Source of the DNA: Carettochelys insculpta
Taxonomy: Eukaryota; Chordata; Testudines; Carettochelyidae
NCBI RefSeq assembly: GCF_033958435.1
Contig: NC_134147.1
Span: 46,928,001 to 46,992,000 of the forward strand
Reading direction: 5' to 3'
DNA: 64,000 nt
Position 1 is the first letter of the stretch; each line of letters opens with the position of its first letter. Positions 1-12,370 of the stretch are shown here, piece after piece. Below the pieces are notes generated by a model. It saw nothing but the letters and a program-made list of their open reading frames with translations, made no database searches and had not been told where the DNA came from. Made by a program: the position numbers and the translations under genes.

Positions 1-3000
1 TGCTAGGTCATCATTCAAGAGAAATGGACAGAGCCTACTGCCAATCTTGAGGGGTTTTACATGTCTGTTGAGGAGCAGAGACAATACACTTTTAGTTCTG
101 TTTTTCCCTTAGTCTTTTCTACTTCAGTATATAGAAAAGTCCTCCGGGTGATCGTCCCCTTTATTAACCATGCCAACTAGTGAATCTTTGGCTGATATTT
201 TCTAAGTCAGCTCTTGGTGGAGCTTGAGGCAGTTAATAACTGTTCTGGAGAAAGCTGAAGCAGTCCACTCAGCATCTTTACTGGCCATGACGCTGGACTC
301 AATATGTCCAAGCCATTTGCGTGTTAAGAAATTGTCCAGCTTTCAGTTCCTACAATTCCCTAGGATCGCTTTATGAAATGGAGACAGATGACTTTGCTAT
401 TACATGAGTTTTCCTCTCAGCACAACCATGCAGTGCATTATCTCCACTTGTGTATAACGGCAATCCACCTCTTGGGTCAAACTGCCCATAAGAAAATATT
501 TTTGGCCATTCAGAGAATTTTGGGGGAAGAAAACTGACAGACCGTTCTAACGAGTTAAGTTTCTCTTGCCTTCAGGTAGGATTGAGTTTATCAAATTATT
601 CCTTGATCTTTGTTGCTCTGGCTTTCTATCTTTCTTCCCTTGTGTTTTTTTTTAATAAAAATATAAACAACATTAATATTTTTGTGTACAGGTTTCTTTT
701 GAGGGGTAATTCCCAGATAACATTGGAAAATTGTAGCTTTCCCAAAGCGAGTTAGTGAGGTTTCTAAATTTCTGGGATTGCATGTTCCTTTCTAATGCTC
801 AGAGTCTTCAGGCTTCCAAATACAGATTAAAAGGCAAAATTGTTTCCTGCATGGCTTGTAGAGGCTTCCATGTCAGAGTGATAAAATAATGTGAATAGCA
901 TTCCAGCTGTTGGTTCTGTGCCTTGTTTGAAGGAAGCTGGTGAGAGAGGGGAACAAATGTTTCAGCCTTTTACATAATTTAAAACCAGAATATTATGTGT
1001 TAAGGCAATGGTTAGGTTTAAGTATCACTCAAGTCAAGGGAGTTCCCAGGTTAAGGTAGTTTGAACAATATGAATTTAGCTGGATTCCACACTAAGACAC
1101 TAAAAAAGGAAACCATCAGAAATTCTTCCTGGAAACAATTTGGCAGGTTTGACATTTAAGAAGCAAGGTTAATTTTGGGATTAGCTGAGTCTCAATGCTC
1201 AGCATTTAAGTTGTAGTATTACATTAATGTGGGGAGGTGGTTCTGTATTTGATTAAACAGCAAGCTTCATATTTCCTGAGCACAGGCTTCTGGTCTAGCA
1301 GGTCTGGCTTCTGCAGAGTTTAAGGGCTTCACTTACTTTTGAGCACTGCAGCTTCTGGTGGGTCTTGTTCTTGGTAATGTAATGATTACTTGCTACAATA
1401 GACTTCAAAGGGAGCCTTGCCAACTTTATTACTGGAGGATTTGGCCTCAAAATGGAAATAATCATCCTAACATTTAAATCTCTTCCATTTCTGTACCCTT
1501 CATTGGGACAACACTAACACGTGTGATCTTTAAATTTATTGAAATTGAAAAGTTAAAATGCATGTGCCAGAAACTGCTGAGTTTAAGCAGTCATCACTAT
1601 TAACTCCGCTAACTGCATTTTTTGCCAGCCTTGGCTTGGTTTTTAATTTTAGTGACATTTAGGCTCCTGGGGTTGATACTTGACTTGGGCTCTGGGGCAT
1701 GGTTTGGCTATAGTAATGCAGTTGGCAGTATACACTAAGATAAAAAGTTCTTGAGCATTTTGGCTTTCATTAGCTTATAGCCTTCATAAACATTTACTTT
1801 TGGGATTGGAAATTTGTGTGTGTAATGCCTAGTGTGCTCACACATAGTTAATTAGGTGGGACACTCCCAAAATGTAGAACTCAAATCCTGGTCCTGGGCT
1901 GACTGACTCCAGAAAAGTATTTGTTCTAGATAGTGCTGAGGATAAATGTTGCTATAGAAACACAAGCAGCTGGTGTAGCTAACTGACCAGTATAATTGAT
2001 ATCTGTGGTTACTGATTTTTGAGTCTTGATCCTGTTCTAATTCACTTAATTATGTCATGTAACCAATTAAACTTCTGAAGTATTAACAAAATCTATTTAT
2101 AACTATCTATTTAGAGCAGTAGGTACCCCATCTATGGGTACTAGCTACATAGGGCCCGTGAATTCCGTAGTAATGATGGCTTGCCGCTACCCAAACTTGA
2201 TCCCATTCCATGTCTTTGGGTTTGTACGTGAGTAAACGTTCCCAGACATTTGCAAGGGGTTTTCCTCAAACAGCAGAAGATCCCCTGGGTGCTGCTCCTG
2301 CATGTCTCCTTTTAAGCGAAGGGGAAGCAGAAGGAAAGGATTGTAGGAGTACATCTATGGGGGACCAATTATAAATAACTGCAATAGGGTCACAATATTA
2401 AATAATTTTAGATAATTTTAACTTAAGGACACTGGTGACCGATTACAGTAAGGAAGTGCTCTCGATGAATATCCATGAAGTTCTAATTTTTCTGCTTAAG
2501 TTGGTGGGCCAAATTGTCATGGTTTAAATAAATGTAGCTTCCAGATTTGGCCCTGCACTTTAAATACATTTAATAAGAGTTGAGGCTAATGGGAGAGATT
2601 TGAGCTGTTACCGGTAATTTGTACTGAGATTTCCCCAGACAGTTAACAGAAATCCATTTAATAAAATGATTATGCAAACGAAATCTCCGAAATGCTGTAC
2701 TGAGAATCAAACTTAAAACCTTGCACTTCTATGACAAAGACACTTTTTCCGTGTTTGTGATAACATTGTCATGGTATTTGAATGCTTAAGTATAATGCAT
2801 AAAGTTCAAGAGCTTCATGTTACTGAAGGGCCTACAATTTTGGATTCAGCACGTTTGGTCAATGTTTATTAAATTTGGTAAATACTTTTAAGCCTCTTGG
2901 CAGTAAGCTTTGATAATGTTTTACTGTCAAGGTTAGTAAGCATCCTGGTATTTGGAACAACAGCTCCTTAGCTTTTGTATGAGACTGTTTTCTTAGTAAA

Positions 3001-3955
3001 AGTTATTGCACATGTGAGGTAAATGCCATTGAAAGAGGTTAAGCTCTGATAACTCCAGTTCTGTGTGTCTGTACCTGGTTAAAGACTTCAGGTGTTTGTC
3101 CTTTTGGGCTGGGACTCTAAAACGATGGAAGACTAGGGATGGCCTTAAAACGTCTTCAGGAATTTGGTTCTTCTAGAATTGTAGTCAGTCAGTTAGATTG
3201 TGCACATTTTGAGGAACTGTCAGGCTGGAAAACATTTCAGTCCTTGTTTGTTTTTCCCATTTGTCCCCTTTTATACTAATAACCTTAATTGCAACTATAT
3301 ACTGTAGACCTGCCATGTCTAAATATGGTCCCTGGTCAAGAAAGCACGTGCTTTTGGTCTGCTCAGAGCTAAAGTTTACTTGATCCTACTTAATTGTCAG
3401 TTGCTAATTTTGCTTAAAGGCAGCTTAAAATATATAAAAATACCTTCCTAACAGCAAATTACACTTGCAAATAATTAATTACAGTAAGCATTGTGGCCAA
3501 TGTATGAAAAGTGGCAATTTCTTAAGCAAATTACTATTTTTGTTCTTGAAAACTTTCTTGCATTCATTAGTATTAAAGATCTATCTATAAATGTATATAA
3601 TTATAGGTATTTTGGATTTTGTCATATGATATGATTACACTCAAGAGATAGGGGACACAAAAATAGATACTTAGTGAAAATGTCAAAGGTAAGCAATTTA
3701 AAGTATCTTTATCAACAAAGTTAGTGACTTAATTCAATGAAGATGCCAGAAGATATTCTGTTGTAGTTATTGATGGAATTTGAGCCAGACAATTTAAAAA
3801 ATGAGGATATCTGTTTTACTGCTAATACAGTTTAAAGCTTCTATGAGTGTTTAATAAAGTGAATGCATAAGCCACCTCTTATTTTAAAATTGTCAATACA
3901 TAAAAAATTGTTACTTTTTGAGGAAAAATGTACCAGGACGTTGAGTGGGATCTGC
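1..3955. other. AT-rich sequence, no gene or recognised repeat
   Basis: All frames are broken by stops and no splice-framed exon, RNA gene or transposon terminus stands out. The composition is evenly AT-rich and CpG-poor, as expected of intronic or intergenic vertebrate DNA. Ancient repeats decayed beyond recognition, or conserved non-coding elements, cannot be excluded without alignment. Confidence 0.6.
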
Positions 3956-3980
3956 TTTTTTTTTTTTTTTTTTTTTTTTT
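3956..3980. repeat. poly(T) tract, 25 nt
   Basis: An uninterrupted run of 25 T. It could be the antisense poly(A) tail of an old retroposon, but no retroposon body is recognisable beside it. Confidence 0.9.
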
Positions 3981-4658
3981 GGTCTCTTAAAAGCAACAGA
4001 AAAAAGTAGGTTCTTACTCCACTAAGGCATAAGTCTCGAGATAATGAACACTAACTTTTTCAGAGCATAGTAATAATTTTGCTGGTATGAAGTCTGACTG
4101 ATGTTGGAAGTCTGCTTCCAAATGAATGTAAATACCCTGCTACAATTAAAAACAACTGTCCAAATGAGGTGTTATTGAAAAGAGTTTTTGTGGGCTACTG
4201 AATATTTGTTAGATACGTATTTATGCTAGAAAACTTGCTGCTGATCATATTGCCTTGCAATGTACGCCACTCAGTCCACTTGTTCCTAGATTTTTAACGT
4301 TTCCTCATCCATTCCTGTGTGCCAAATCTAGTGAAGCTTGGCAGAATCTTCCTAAGTGATGATTCCTTCTTTGTCATTAAACCTGAAGATGAAGAAATTG
4401 AAGTAACAAAACCGATTTAAGGCCAGGCAGTATGATTATTGCTTCCCATTTCCTATGCAGAAGTAGATTTCGGTGTGCTTCACAAGCTTTAATGTTGTTG
4501 TTCTCATAACATCTTCCTGAAATAGGGAAGTCCTATGATCCCCATTTGACATGTGGGGAAGTGAGGCACTAAGGCCAAGTGACTAAGTGTTGGGAAGAAG
4601 CACACGAGGGGGAGAACAGCAAAGGAAGACCCGTGATTCAAAAGGAGAAAGTAGTCCA

Positions 4659-5605
4659 ATGAACAAATTTTCCAAGGTGTTTTTACACAAATGCAAGAAC
4701 CCTGGGAAACAGGAAGAATTAGCAGCCCTGGCACAGTTGATGAAGTCTGAGGTGATTCGAATATTGGAGACTTGGTGGGATGACGCTCATAACTGGAGCA
4801 CAGTTAAGGAAGGGTATTAACGGTTGAGGAAGGACAGGCAGAGGAGAAAGAAGGTGGAGCTCTGCTTTATGTAAGAGAGCAGTATGATTGCTCAAAGCTC
4901 CAGCATACAGAGGGAGAAAAGCCTGTTGAGAGTCTTTGGGTCAAACTTAGAGGAGGAGCAACAGAGGTGATGATTTGGTTGGTGTCTGCTACAGACCACC
5001 TCATCAGGTGGATAAGATAGACGAGGCTTTCTATCGACAATTAAAAGACGCTTCCAGATCACAGACTCTAGTTCACATGTAGACTTTAATCACCATGACA
5101 TCTATTGATAGACCAATACAGCAGCATACAGACAATCCAGGAAGTTTTTGGAGAATGTTGGGGATAACATCCTGGTACAAGTGGTGAAGGAACTAAACAG
5201 GGGCCGTGCACAGCTTGACCTGCTGCTAACAAACCGGGAGGGAACTTTCAGGAGAAATAGAAGTAGGTGGCAACCTGGGCTGCAATGATCATGAGATGGT
5301 GGATTGTGGGATCCTGACAAAAGGAAGAAAGGTGAGCAGTAAAGTACAGACCCTTGATTTCAGAAAATCAGACTTTGACTCCCTCAGAGAACTGAATGGC
5401 AGGATCCCCTGGGATGCTAATATGAAGGGGAAAGGAGTCCAGGAGAACTGGCAGAATTTTAAAGAAGTCTTTGTGAAGGCAGAGGAACAAATCATTCCAA
5501 TGTGCAGTTAAAAAGAAAAAAAGCAAATATGGTGAGCAAACAGCTTGGCTTACTGGGGAAATCCTTGGCGAGCATAAACTCAGAAAGGATGCATATAAGA
5601 AGTGG
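4659..5605 (+). mobile_element. CR1 LINE fragment, ORF2 endonuclease region (broken)
   Basis: A decayed stretch of CR1 ORF2 corresponding to the N-terminal apurinic-like endonuclease. Recognisable pieces in order are KQEELAALAQ, ETWWDDAHNWS and EGY (about 4700-4820), then VCYRPPHQVDKIDEAFYRQL (about 4985-5045), LTCC with the following TNREG-type segment (about 5215-5245), CNDHEMVDCGIL (about 5282-5317), and TLDFRKSDFDSLRELNGRIP followed by GVQENW and AEEQIIPM (about 5350-5505). They lie in more than one frame with many stops, so this is dead. Both the 5' UTR/ORF1 and the reverse transcriptase are missing, and the block stops near 5605 where similarity to the basic linker fades. CR1 is the main LINE of turtles, birds and crocodilians. 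Confidence 0.85.
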
Positions 5606-7826
5606 ATTTTCCTGGTCGTGCAACCTGTAGTTGTCCAGCCTCACAGATAATAGAGGCGCAATATAGAGAGATGGTGATAGTACTTTTAGCTACTGCTGTG
5701 GCTTGAGGATCCAGAAATAAATCTAAATTATGAATGTTGAGGACAATAAGTTGAGAAACCTCTTCTGATGACACAGGAGTTTTGAGAACTGAGCATCCAT
5801 ACAGCATCAGCATCTCTAGCCGACTTTCCTCCACCACGACAGCAGGACTGTAGGGGAAAGGAATTTAAAGTCTGACTTTCCCTTCGCCTCTGCAAAACAC
5901 AAATACAGGTTTTTGCTCATTATTTCATATTGTGTTGAAAACAAACAGTGATTTAGCTTCTTTCATTGCCAGTGTATGCCCATGATTGCTGATTCTCAAT
6001 AACCAACATGGGTTCTGTCCTGCTCATCCCAAGGCTGGCCTCTGCAAAGTAGGCTGCTTGTTTTATGATGTTCAGTTTAACTTCTTTGTACAGTGGTACA
6101 ATTTGTATCTGTGTTCTAATGAGCCCAAAGGAGTCCTATTGTGATTCAAGAAAGAAAAATATGAGAACATATGACACTTGTATAACAGAGAAACATCATT
6201 CCTTTGTGCCGTTTTCTTTAAGGTATCATCTTTATCCCAACTGGCTGCCCCTCCATCATCAGTATACAATCTACTTTTTCTCTGAACCACATCTGTTTCA
6301 GCTCAATTACCTAATTCTATATGTTTAGTGCTGTTAGTATGAAACAGATATGTATGAGTAGTAATTTCCTTCTTAAAAAGTATTTTACCAGTGTGTTAAA
6401 TGTCTCTCTCAACCTCATCAGTGCCTGCAGTAATTTGGGGAACTTCAGTCACCAAATGTCTCCTGTTTTATGACAAAACATGGCTGATTCTCGAAACTTA
6501 ATTTCTTTTTTGCGTTTTCTCTGCTACAGTTACTCAAGACAATAGTATCCTGATTGTGGCACAGTGATCAGAAACACACAGGTAATTCCAGATGGGGTCT
6601 AAAAAAGTTCAATAGCAGTACTGATCATCTGTTTTCTATTCTATCCTTCAGATACTGTGCATTGTAGTATCTTGCCTTTACCTTATGCTTTAAAGACAGA
6701 TTTTTTGTATCCATGCTGAACCATTTAACTGGCTAATGTGATTGGAGCATCTGTCTCCTTTGTTAGAGCCTAACAGTAAAGAGCCCTGCCAGTGGTGATT
6801 TCTGCATTCAGCTATAAAGAGCAAGAAGGAACATGAGGAGGTAGGGCTTAAGGAAAGAACGTGGATTTACAAGCAGCAGCCACTTGTGGATTTGTTTTCT
6901 GTGTTGTAATCTCTCCAAAGTTTACATTTTCATTCTATTCTCAATATAAAAGGCCTGGGGAATGGATTTACTGTACTATATGCTGCGTTTTTTACATTGG
7001 GTCATTCTGCATGTTAATAGCATGGACGTATTAACTGCTTTAAAATAAAATTTCGTATGGCTAATTTGAACCAACTATATCAACTGGCTTAAAGGGACCA
7101 AGTTAAAATGAAGAGCTGGTCTTTTTTGGCAGGCTCACATTATGAAAAGGATGAAGTTCATTTGAAGCCAGAAAATTCATTTTCAATGAATTCCTTTTCA
7201 AGGTGATAATAGAATAATATGTGGTTCCAATCTGACGTCTAACCCAGTGTGAAAGTGTATCAGACAGAAGGGTTGGATCCATAAAAGTAGTGGCTTTCAT
7301 GAAATTCACACTTCGTAGCCTCCAGGAACAGAAGCAGGAAAATAAATGGCAAGACAGATACTTTCCCATTGTTAATGAGGTGCAGTGAGTCTGGGGTACG
7401 AAACCATTACTGCTTCATGCAGCTAGAAATGTAGAGTGGTGATCAGCAAAGGAGTATCTCGCCCTCCCTCTGCACAGGTAAAGTCTTCACCTAAGCTGAC
7501 TCCATTCTTTTTCATCTCCAACTTTCCTCTCTCATCTCTGTGCTCTGCAGAGCATCTTTTACATTGCACCCCCACCCCATCCTCCTAAATAGCCTCTTGT
7601 GCTGTGTCTTCTCTTCATTTTCTTCTGTTGCGACTAAGCAGAAGATTTTGTAACAGATTTTTTTAAGGCACAGAGAAGTCACATGCAATAAAGAGAAATT
7701 CATGAAAGCGATGACCTGGGGATCTGTAGGTCCCCACACTGACAGTGGTGTGGTATCTGGGAGTTTAGGGGCCCCTACCATGAGATGGGTGTCAGAGCTC
7801 CAGAGTCTGCTGCTGCCCATGGCTTG
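5606..7826. other. No gene or clear repeat seen
   Basis: AT-rich sequence with only short chance reading frames. A few words near 5990-6030 resemble LINE text but are too short to name. No RNA gene, splice-framed exon or transposon end is visible. Confidence 0.5.
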
Positions 7827-8090
7827 AAGCTGTGGGAGCCCTGCTAAGAGGAGCAGCTGGGAGCAGTGGGAACTTCCTGCTGTCCATGATGGCAGGGAGC
7901 TGTTGTGGAGTACAGCTGCTGCCTGTGGCAGCTGGGAGCTGTGGGGTTTCCCCTCTGTCTACCTCTCTTGAGGTCTCCCACTGCACGGGCAGCCAGGAGC
8001 TGCAGGGGTTTGCCCACACCCAGAGGTGCAGCTGCCTGCCCCAGTGGGTGGCAGGGAGCTGTGCAACTCATGGCTGTTGTAGGCTGAGGT
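7827..8090. repeat. Degenerate GC-rich tandem repeat
   Basis: Imperfect copies of a unit built round GGGAGCTGTGGG and CTGCTGCC(T/C)(G/A)TGGCAG recur about five times (for example near 7829, 7880, 7915, 7990 and 8040). The copies differ in length from about 30 to 60 bp, so this is a decayed minisatellite or the internal part of a GC-rich mobile element. The open frames across it on both strands are a by-product of the repeat; they have no recognisable domain. Confidence 0.5.
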
Positions 8091-11070
8091 CATGGAGGTC
8101 TCCAGAAGTCATGAATTTGTGATTCCCATGATCTGAGTGACTAAGTGGTAGCCTTAGTTATGAGTTCAGTAAGGCTGACTTGACAAGAACAGGAAAGAAG
8201 AGACTGGTGGCATGTGGTGTGGTATCAAACAGGGTGAACAAACTTTTTAGGTCCTGCAATTAGCTGTGCCCCACCCCCCATCCTGTGGGAAGACCACAGG
8301 AAGGAATGCAGTTGCACTCAGGAAGGGTGTGATATGCTCAGGAAGGGGGCGCTGGGAGGCTCCAGGTGTTGCCCTAAAGGGAGAGGGGTGGTCGGGGGAC
8401 CATTCCAGGATGGTACCAAGGAGGAACCCTGGGAAGGTACCTTATCAAGCCGGGAACTCGCAGGCTGCCCCCACTGCTTGACTCAGGGTCTGTTCACATT
8501 CTGATTGGCCCAGCTGCAGGGGTTGTTCCCTTGGTGATAGACGCGGAGGAGGCTGCACAGAAGAAAGGAGAGAGCTGGTGAGGCAGCGGAAGCCAAATGG
8601 GGGGAGGCCGATTGTGTTGCACCCCCCCTTTCAAAATGTCATATCCCCCACTTTGCACACCACTGAAATAGAAATTGCTGTTCTCCAGGGGCCTCTAACC
8701 TACAATGGGGCAAGTATAGATCAGCCCAGGGAATTAGGGAGCTGTACAAATCTCTTGGAGGGGTTCGGTTTGGGGCCTTACATTTGTATAAAAACTCAAT
8801 CCTAACATCAGCTATTCCATATCAGGAGAACAACGTTCTTTATCATTCATGTTATTCCCGAAATGGTTTTGTCAAATGAATTTTTCTAAAATTCTGTTAC
8901 AGCATATTAGAGGAAAGATGCCACCATTGGAATTAAAGAAGGCCAGTGAGAATGATCAAAGAACTTTCTTCTAGGCAGGAGGCATCTGTTTGTAGCCTGT
9001 TCTCAATGTTTGATTTCAGCAATGTAATTAACTCTTGTGCACGATGAGAAGATTTGTGAATGCCACACTGGTGCAATCTCCTAGCTTGCTTCACTGATTT
9101 ATATTCTTATTTTCTTTGCACGTTCAATCTGGAAGCATCTGTTGAGATTTTGTTTTCTTTTTTGACTGATTTTTTTTTTTTTAAAAGGGAACACTAAGAA
9201 CAGGCACCTCTCTCCCTGCCCCTCCACCAGCAATAACCAAATCCAGATTCAGCAAAATGCAAACAAATAGAGGCAAATGAGACTTTTTGGATGGAGGAGA
9301 AAGATTTTTGTTTTGTTTCCGTGCTGTGCATCCTAAAGCTTTCAGTGGCCCCTCGGGTGTGTTGTGGAATACATACTCTGCAGTATTTTCCAATAACTGA
9401 TTTCAAAATTTCTTTGTGATTAGCCGACGGGCTCAGTGCATAGTGCCTTCTTCAGTGGTTTAGAAAACTACTGCAGCACTCCCTGGAGGAATTAGTTTTA
9501 TTAGAGACAATTGTGGGTGAAGCTCATCTACTATTTCTGGCACCCACACCCTCTCTAGTTGCGATATGTAAGAGTAAACATTTCAAGGCAAGGCAATTTA
9601 GTTAATTTGCTGTTTCATCATTTGCACTTGATAGTGCTCCTTTCTGAGCACTGTTTGCTCCTCTGCATTTGATTTTTTTTTTTTGAGAACTGCAAAGGCA
9701 AATTCAGTGATGTTTTTTCATTGTCCGTTTATACTTGCATGCTGTGAGAATAAAGTGCGTGTCAAACATGAATGATCTCATAAGGTTGAACAGTAAATAT
9801 ACAGATGCTTGATTTGTTACTCATATTGGTAACTAACTTCTGAATGCTTGAAAGAACTTTGCTTATTATCAATGATACAATCACATTTAAAAAAAACAAA
9901 ACTTAAACTAGTATTGCAGTGATACACAGTTAATACCTTTTATGAATCTTTTTTGAAGGATCAGCACCTGGGTATTTCAGTTAGTGCAGTTTGGCCATGG
10001 ATTGTGGTTTGTTACAATGGTTACCATGTAAGTACCTGCTTAGAGTAGTATTTGATGTACTGTGTTTGCTGCTTATTTTGTATGTAGGAAAATAGTCGTC
10101 ATTAAGAACAGAATGATGTGATCTCAGAAACTACTTCTGATCAAGTGTTGGTAAATGATGACTTTAGTGATGACCACTGGAGTTTATATGTTAGGTTATA
10201 AAATATACCTTAAAAAGCTTAGCAAAGCCCTGCATATAGTTATATCTTACATGTTCATGGGCACATACACTTTCCCATCTGAGAACAGATGGTTTGCTGG
10301 CTATAAGGTGCTTTAAGGTATATAAATGAAAAAGTGCATATAGCTAAGTGGGATGATGTGTAATTTAATATTAAATGTGTTCAAATATACCCATACTTAT
10401 TGATATTACAAAGAACCGTACGTTTGCACATATAATTACATATACCTGACCGCTGTTTTTTAGATCCGTGAGGGGAATTGTGTGTCATCTGTGAGATCAC
10501 TGGCACAATGCATGCCAAGTAGGTTGGATGTGATGTTACAGCCATACAACATTCCTAACAAAGACAACCTAAGGTTGTCAAAGTAATGCAGCAAGATACT
10601 GTCCTGGGATTCTTTTGGGGTGAAACCTGAGAGGAGTAAGTTGTAGACCACAAATGACTACAGCTGAGGGGCATTGAACAAGGTTAAGGTTTGAGAAAAT
10701 TCGTTCTCAGGAAAAGATTCTGACTTCAGACTTCAAAGGGGGGGTGGGGCGGAAACCTGAGCAGAATTACTCCTGAATAAGGAAGGTTGCAAAGGGTGAT
10801 GAGTGGAAAAAAACCCAACTATGATGTAAATAGATTTGTTACATATTCAGATAGCGTTAAGAACAGTTTGTATCTTTGTGTATTTACTGTAACTTTATAT
10901 TTTTCTGGTGGGCTGGTATGTCAGGTTTTCCTCCAACACCTTTCCTCTCATTCCTCAGTCTGTGCTGTTAGTGGATTGCATACAAACACATTCCCCCTAC
11001 CCATGGGCATTGCTATATTTAGTGAAAAGGGCATAAATAGCCTGTGTCTGACCACTCTTCAAATAATGTG
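8091..11070. other. No gene; possible unclassified GC-rich repeat at about 8260-8620
   Basis: Nothing coding is recognisable. The section at about 8260-8620 is much more GC-rich than its surroundings and may be part of an LTR or another interspersed repeat, but I see no termini or target duplications. The remainder is AT-rich unique-looking DNA. Confidence 0.4.
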
Positions 11071-11455
11071 AGCTACGCCTACACTGCCCCTCCCTTTCAG
11101 AAGGGGCATTCAAATGAAGCTGATTGAAAATGCAAATGAGGTGTGGATTTAAATATCTGATACCTAATTTTCATACTCTTACAGGAGCTCCCTTCTGAAA
11201 GAGCTGTTTTTGAAAGCCAAAATAGCCATGTAGACTGGGTTCATTCAAAAGGAAACACCGCTTTTGAAAGCAGCCTTCTTCCTGAAAAAAATTAGGAAAA
11301 AGACCTTGGCGTTTGAAAACAGTTCTTTTGGAAGCAGGATCCTTTGGGAGTATTCAAATGTGGGGTGTGATATGTAAATCCGCACCTCATTTGCATTTTT
11401 GATCGGCCTCTTCTGCATGTGCCTTCCAAAAGGGAGTGGCAATGTAGATGTTGCT
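11071..11455. mobile_element. Harbinger-like MITE, 385 bp, with long inverted repeats
   Basis: The left 90 bp (AGCTACGCCTACACTGCC...) and the reverse complement of the right 90 bp (AGCAACATCTACATTGCC...) align almost throughout, and both include GCAAATGAGGTG. The element is flanked by the 3-bp duplication GTG (11068-11070 and 11456-11458). Its AGC start, the (G/A)YCTACA core at the tips, and internal copies of a CTTTTGAAAG-type palindrome match the autonomous element at 36352-39329. It has no coding capacity and would have needed transposase in trans. CpG decay of the palindromes suggests that it is old. Confidence 0.8.
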
Positions 11456-12269
11456 GTGGTGGTTAAATACAGAGTCATAAAATTTAAGCCAGAAGGAACC
11501 ACCAGCTCGTGTAGTCTGACCCCTGCAAAAAGGGAGGAGAGGATTTTAATTCCTCCATGAACACATTCAGAAAAGGTGAATGGTGGCAGGCTACGTTGTC
11601 ACAGAAACCAGCTAAGGAACTGCTCTCTTACAGATGGGTTCCACTAATAAGAACATACCAGTGACAGCTTTGCTCAAAGCATTTTCTATTACTAAAACTA
11701 ACGGGAAGAGAGCTTTGGTGCAGATGGGAGTCCCCCTTTGATGGAAACATTTGAACAGGTGTGCTTGAGCATGCTCTTGCTAAATCAAGAAGAATGGCTG
11801 TATGCTCTGTACTTCAAGGATACTTGCATGTCTGTGGGGATACATCCTGGACACAGAATAATACAAAGAAGAACCAGAGACACTGGTGTGCCTCTTCTAA
11901 AGTGTTTCTTTGGGGACTAGCATCTGTTGTGTGTGTCTCTGAAATGTTTAACAGCTGTGGTGTTTTACCCAACTTGTGTAGGAACATGGGATTTTTTGCT
12001 AATTGAATGATTGGGTGATGGACATCAAAGCAAATAACACATCTCCAAGCTGTCCCAGTGCCTAAGCCAGATAGCACCTACATTTTGTTTATTTTATTTG
12101 TTTAGGTTTTTAAAATGCAGTATATTTGTAACGCTAAGCATTATAAAGAGCAGCTAGCTGCAGCTAAGCCTGGGTGAGGGAGAGCTAGTTTTGGTATCTG
12201 TGTACAATATCCAGAGGCACTGAGACCTCATCTGGGGTGAGTGAAGTCTCTGCTCTACAGCCTCAGTTG
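11456..12269. other. No gene or clear repeat seen
   Basis: Short overlapping frames near 11740-12070 on both strands have no domain, no splice context and no codon bias. I see nothing else to annotate. Confidence 0.5.
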
Positions 12270-12370
12270 AGAGCCAGTGGGCCTTTAGCTCATTTGGTAG
12301 AGTGCAGGGCTTTAGACCCTGTGCTTGCAGGTTCTGTCCCTGGTGCTAACAACCTGGGTCTGTCAGCGTT
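12270..12370 (+). mobile_element. tRNA-derived SINE
   Basis: A tRNA-like head starts at about 12279. It has an A box of the form TAGCTCATTTGGTAGAG and a B box GGTTCTGTCCC, with an acceptor-like GGGCC start; these are the two RNA polymerase III internal promoter boxes. The cloverleaf is imperfect and the sequence continues into a non-tRNA tail, so it is a SINE relic and not a tRNA gene. tRNA-derived SINEs are abundant in turtles, but I cannot assign the subfamily or fix the 3' end. Confidence 0.6.

Noticed and set aside
12279..12350. Possible tRNA gene
   Set aside because: The A and B boxes are recognisable, but the cloverleaf is imperfect and the sequence runs on into a non-tRNA tail, so it is a SINE head.
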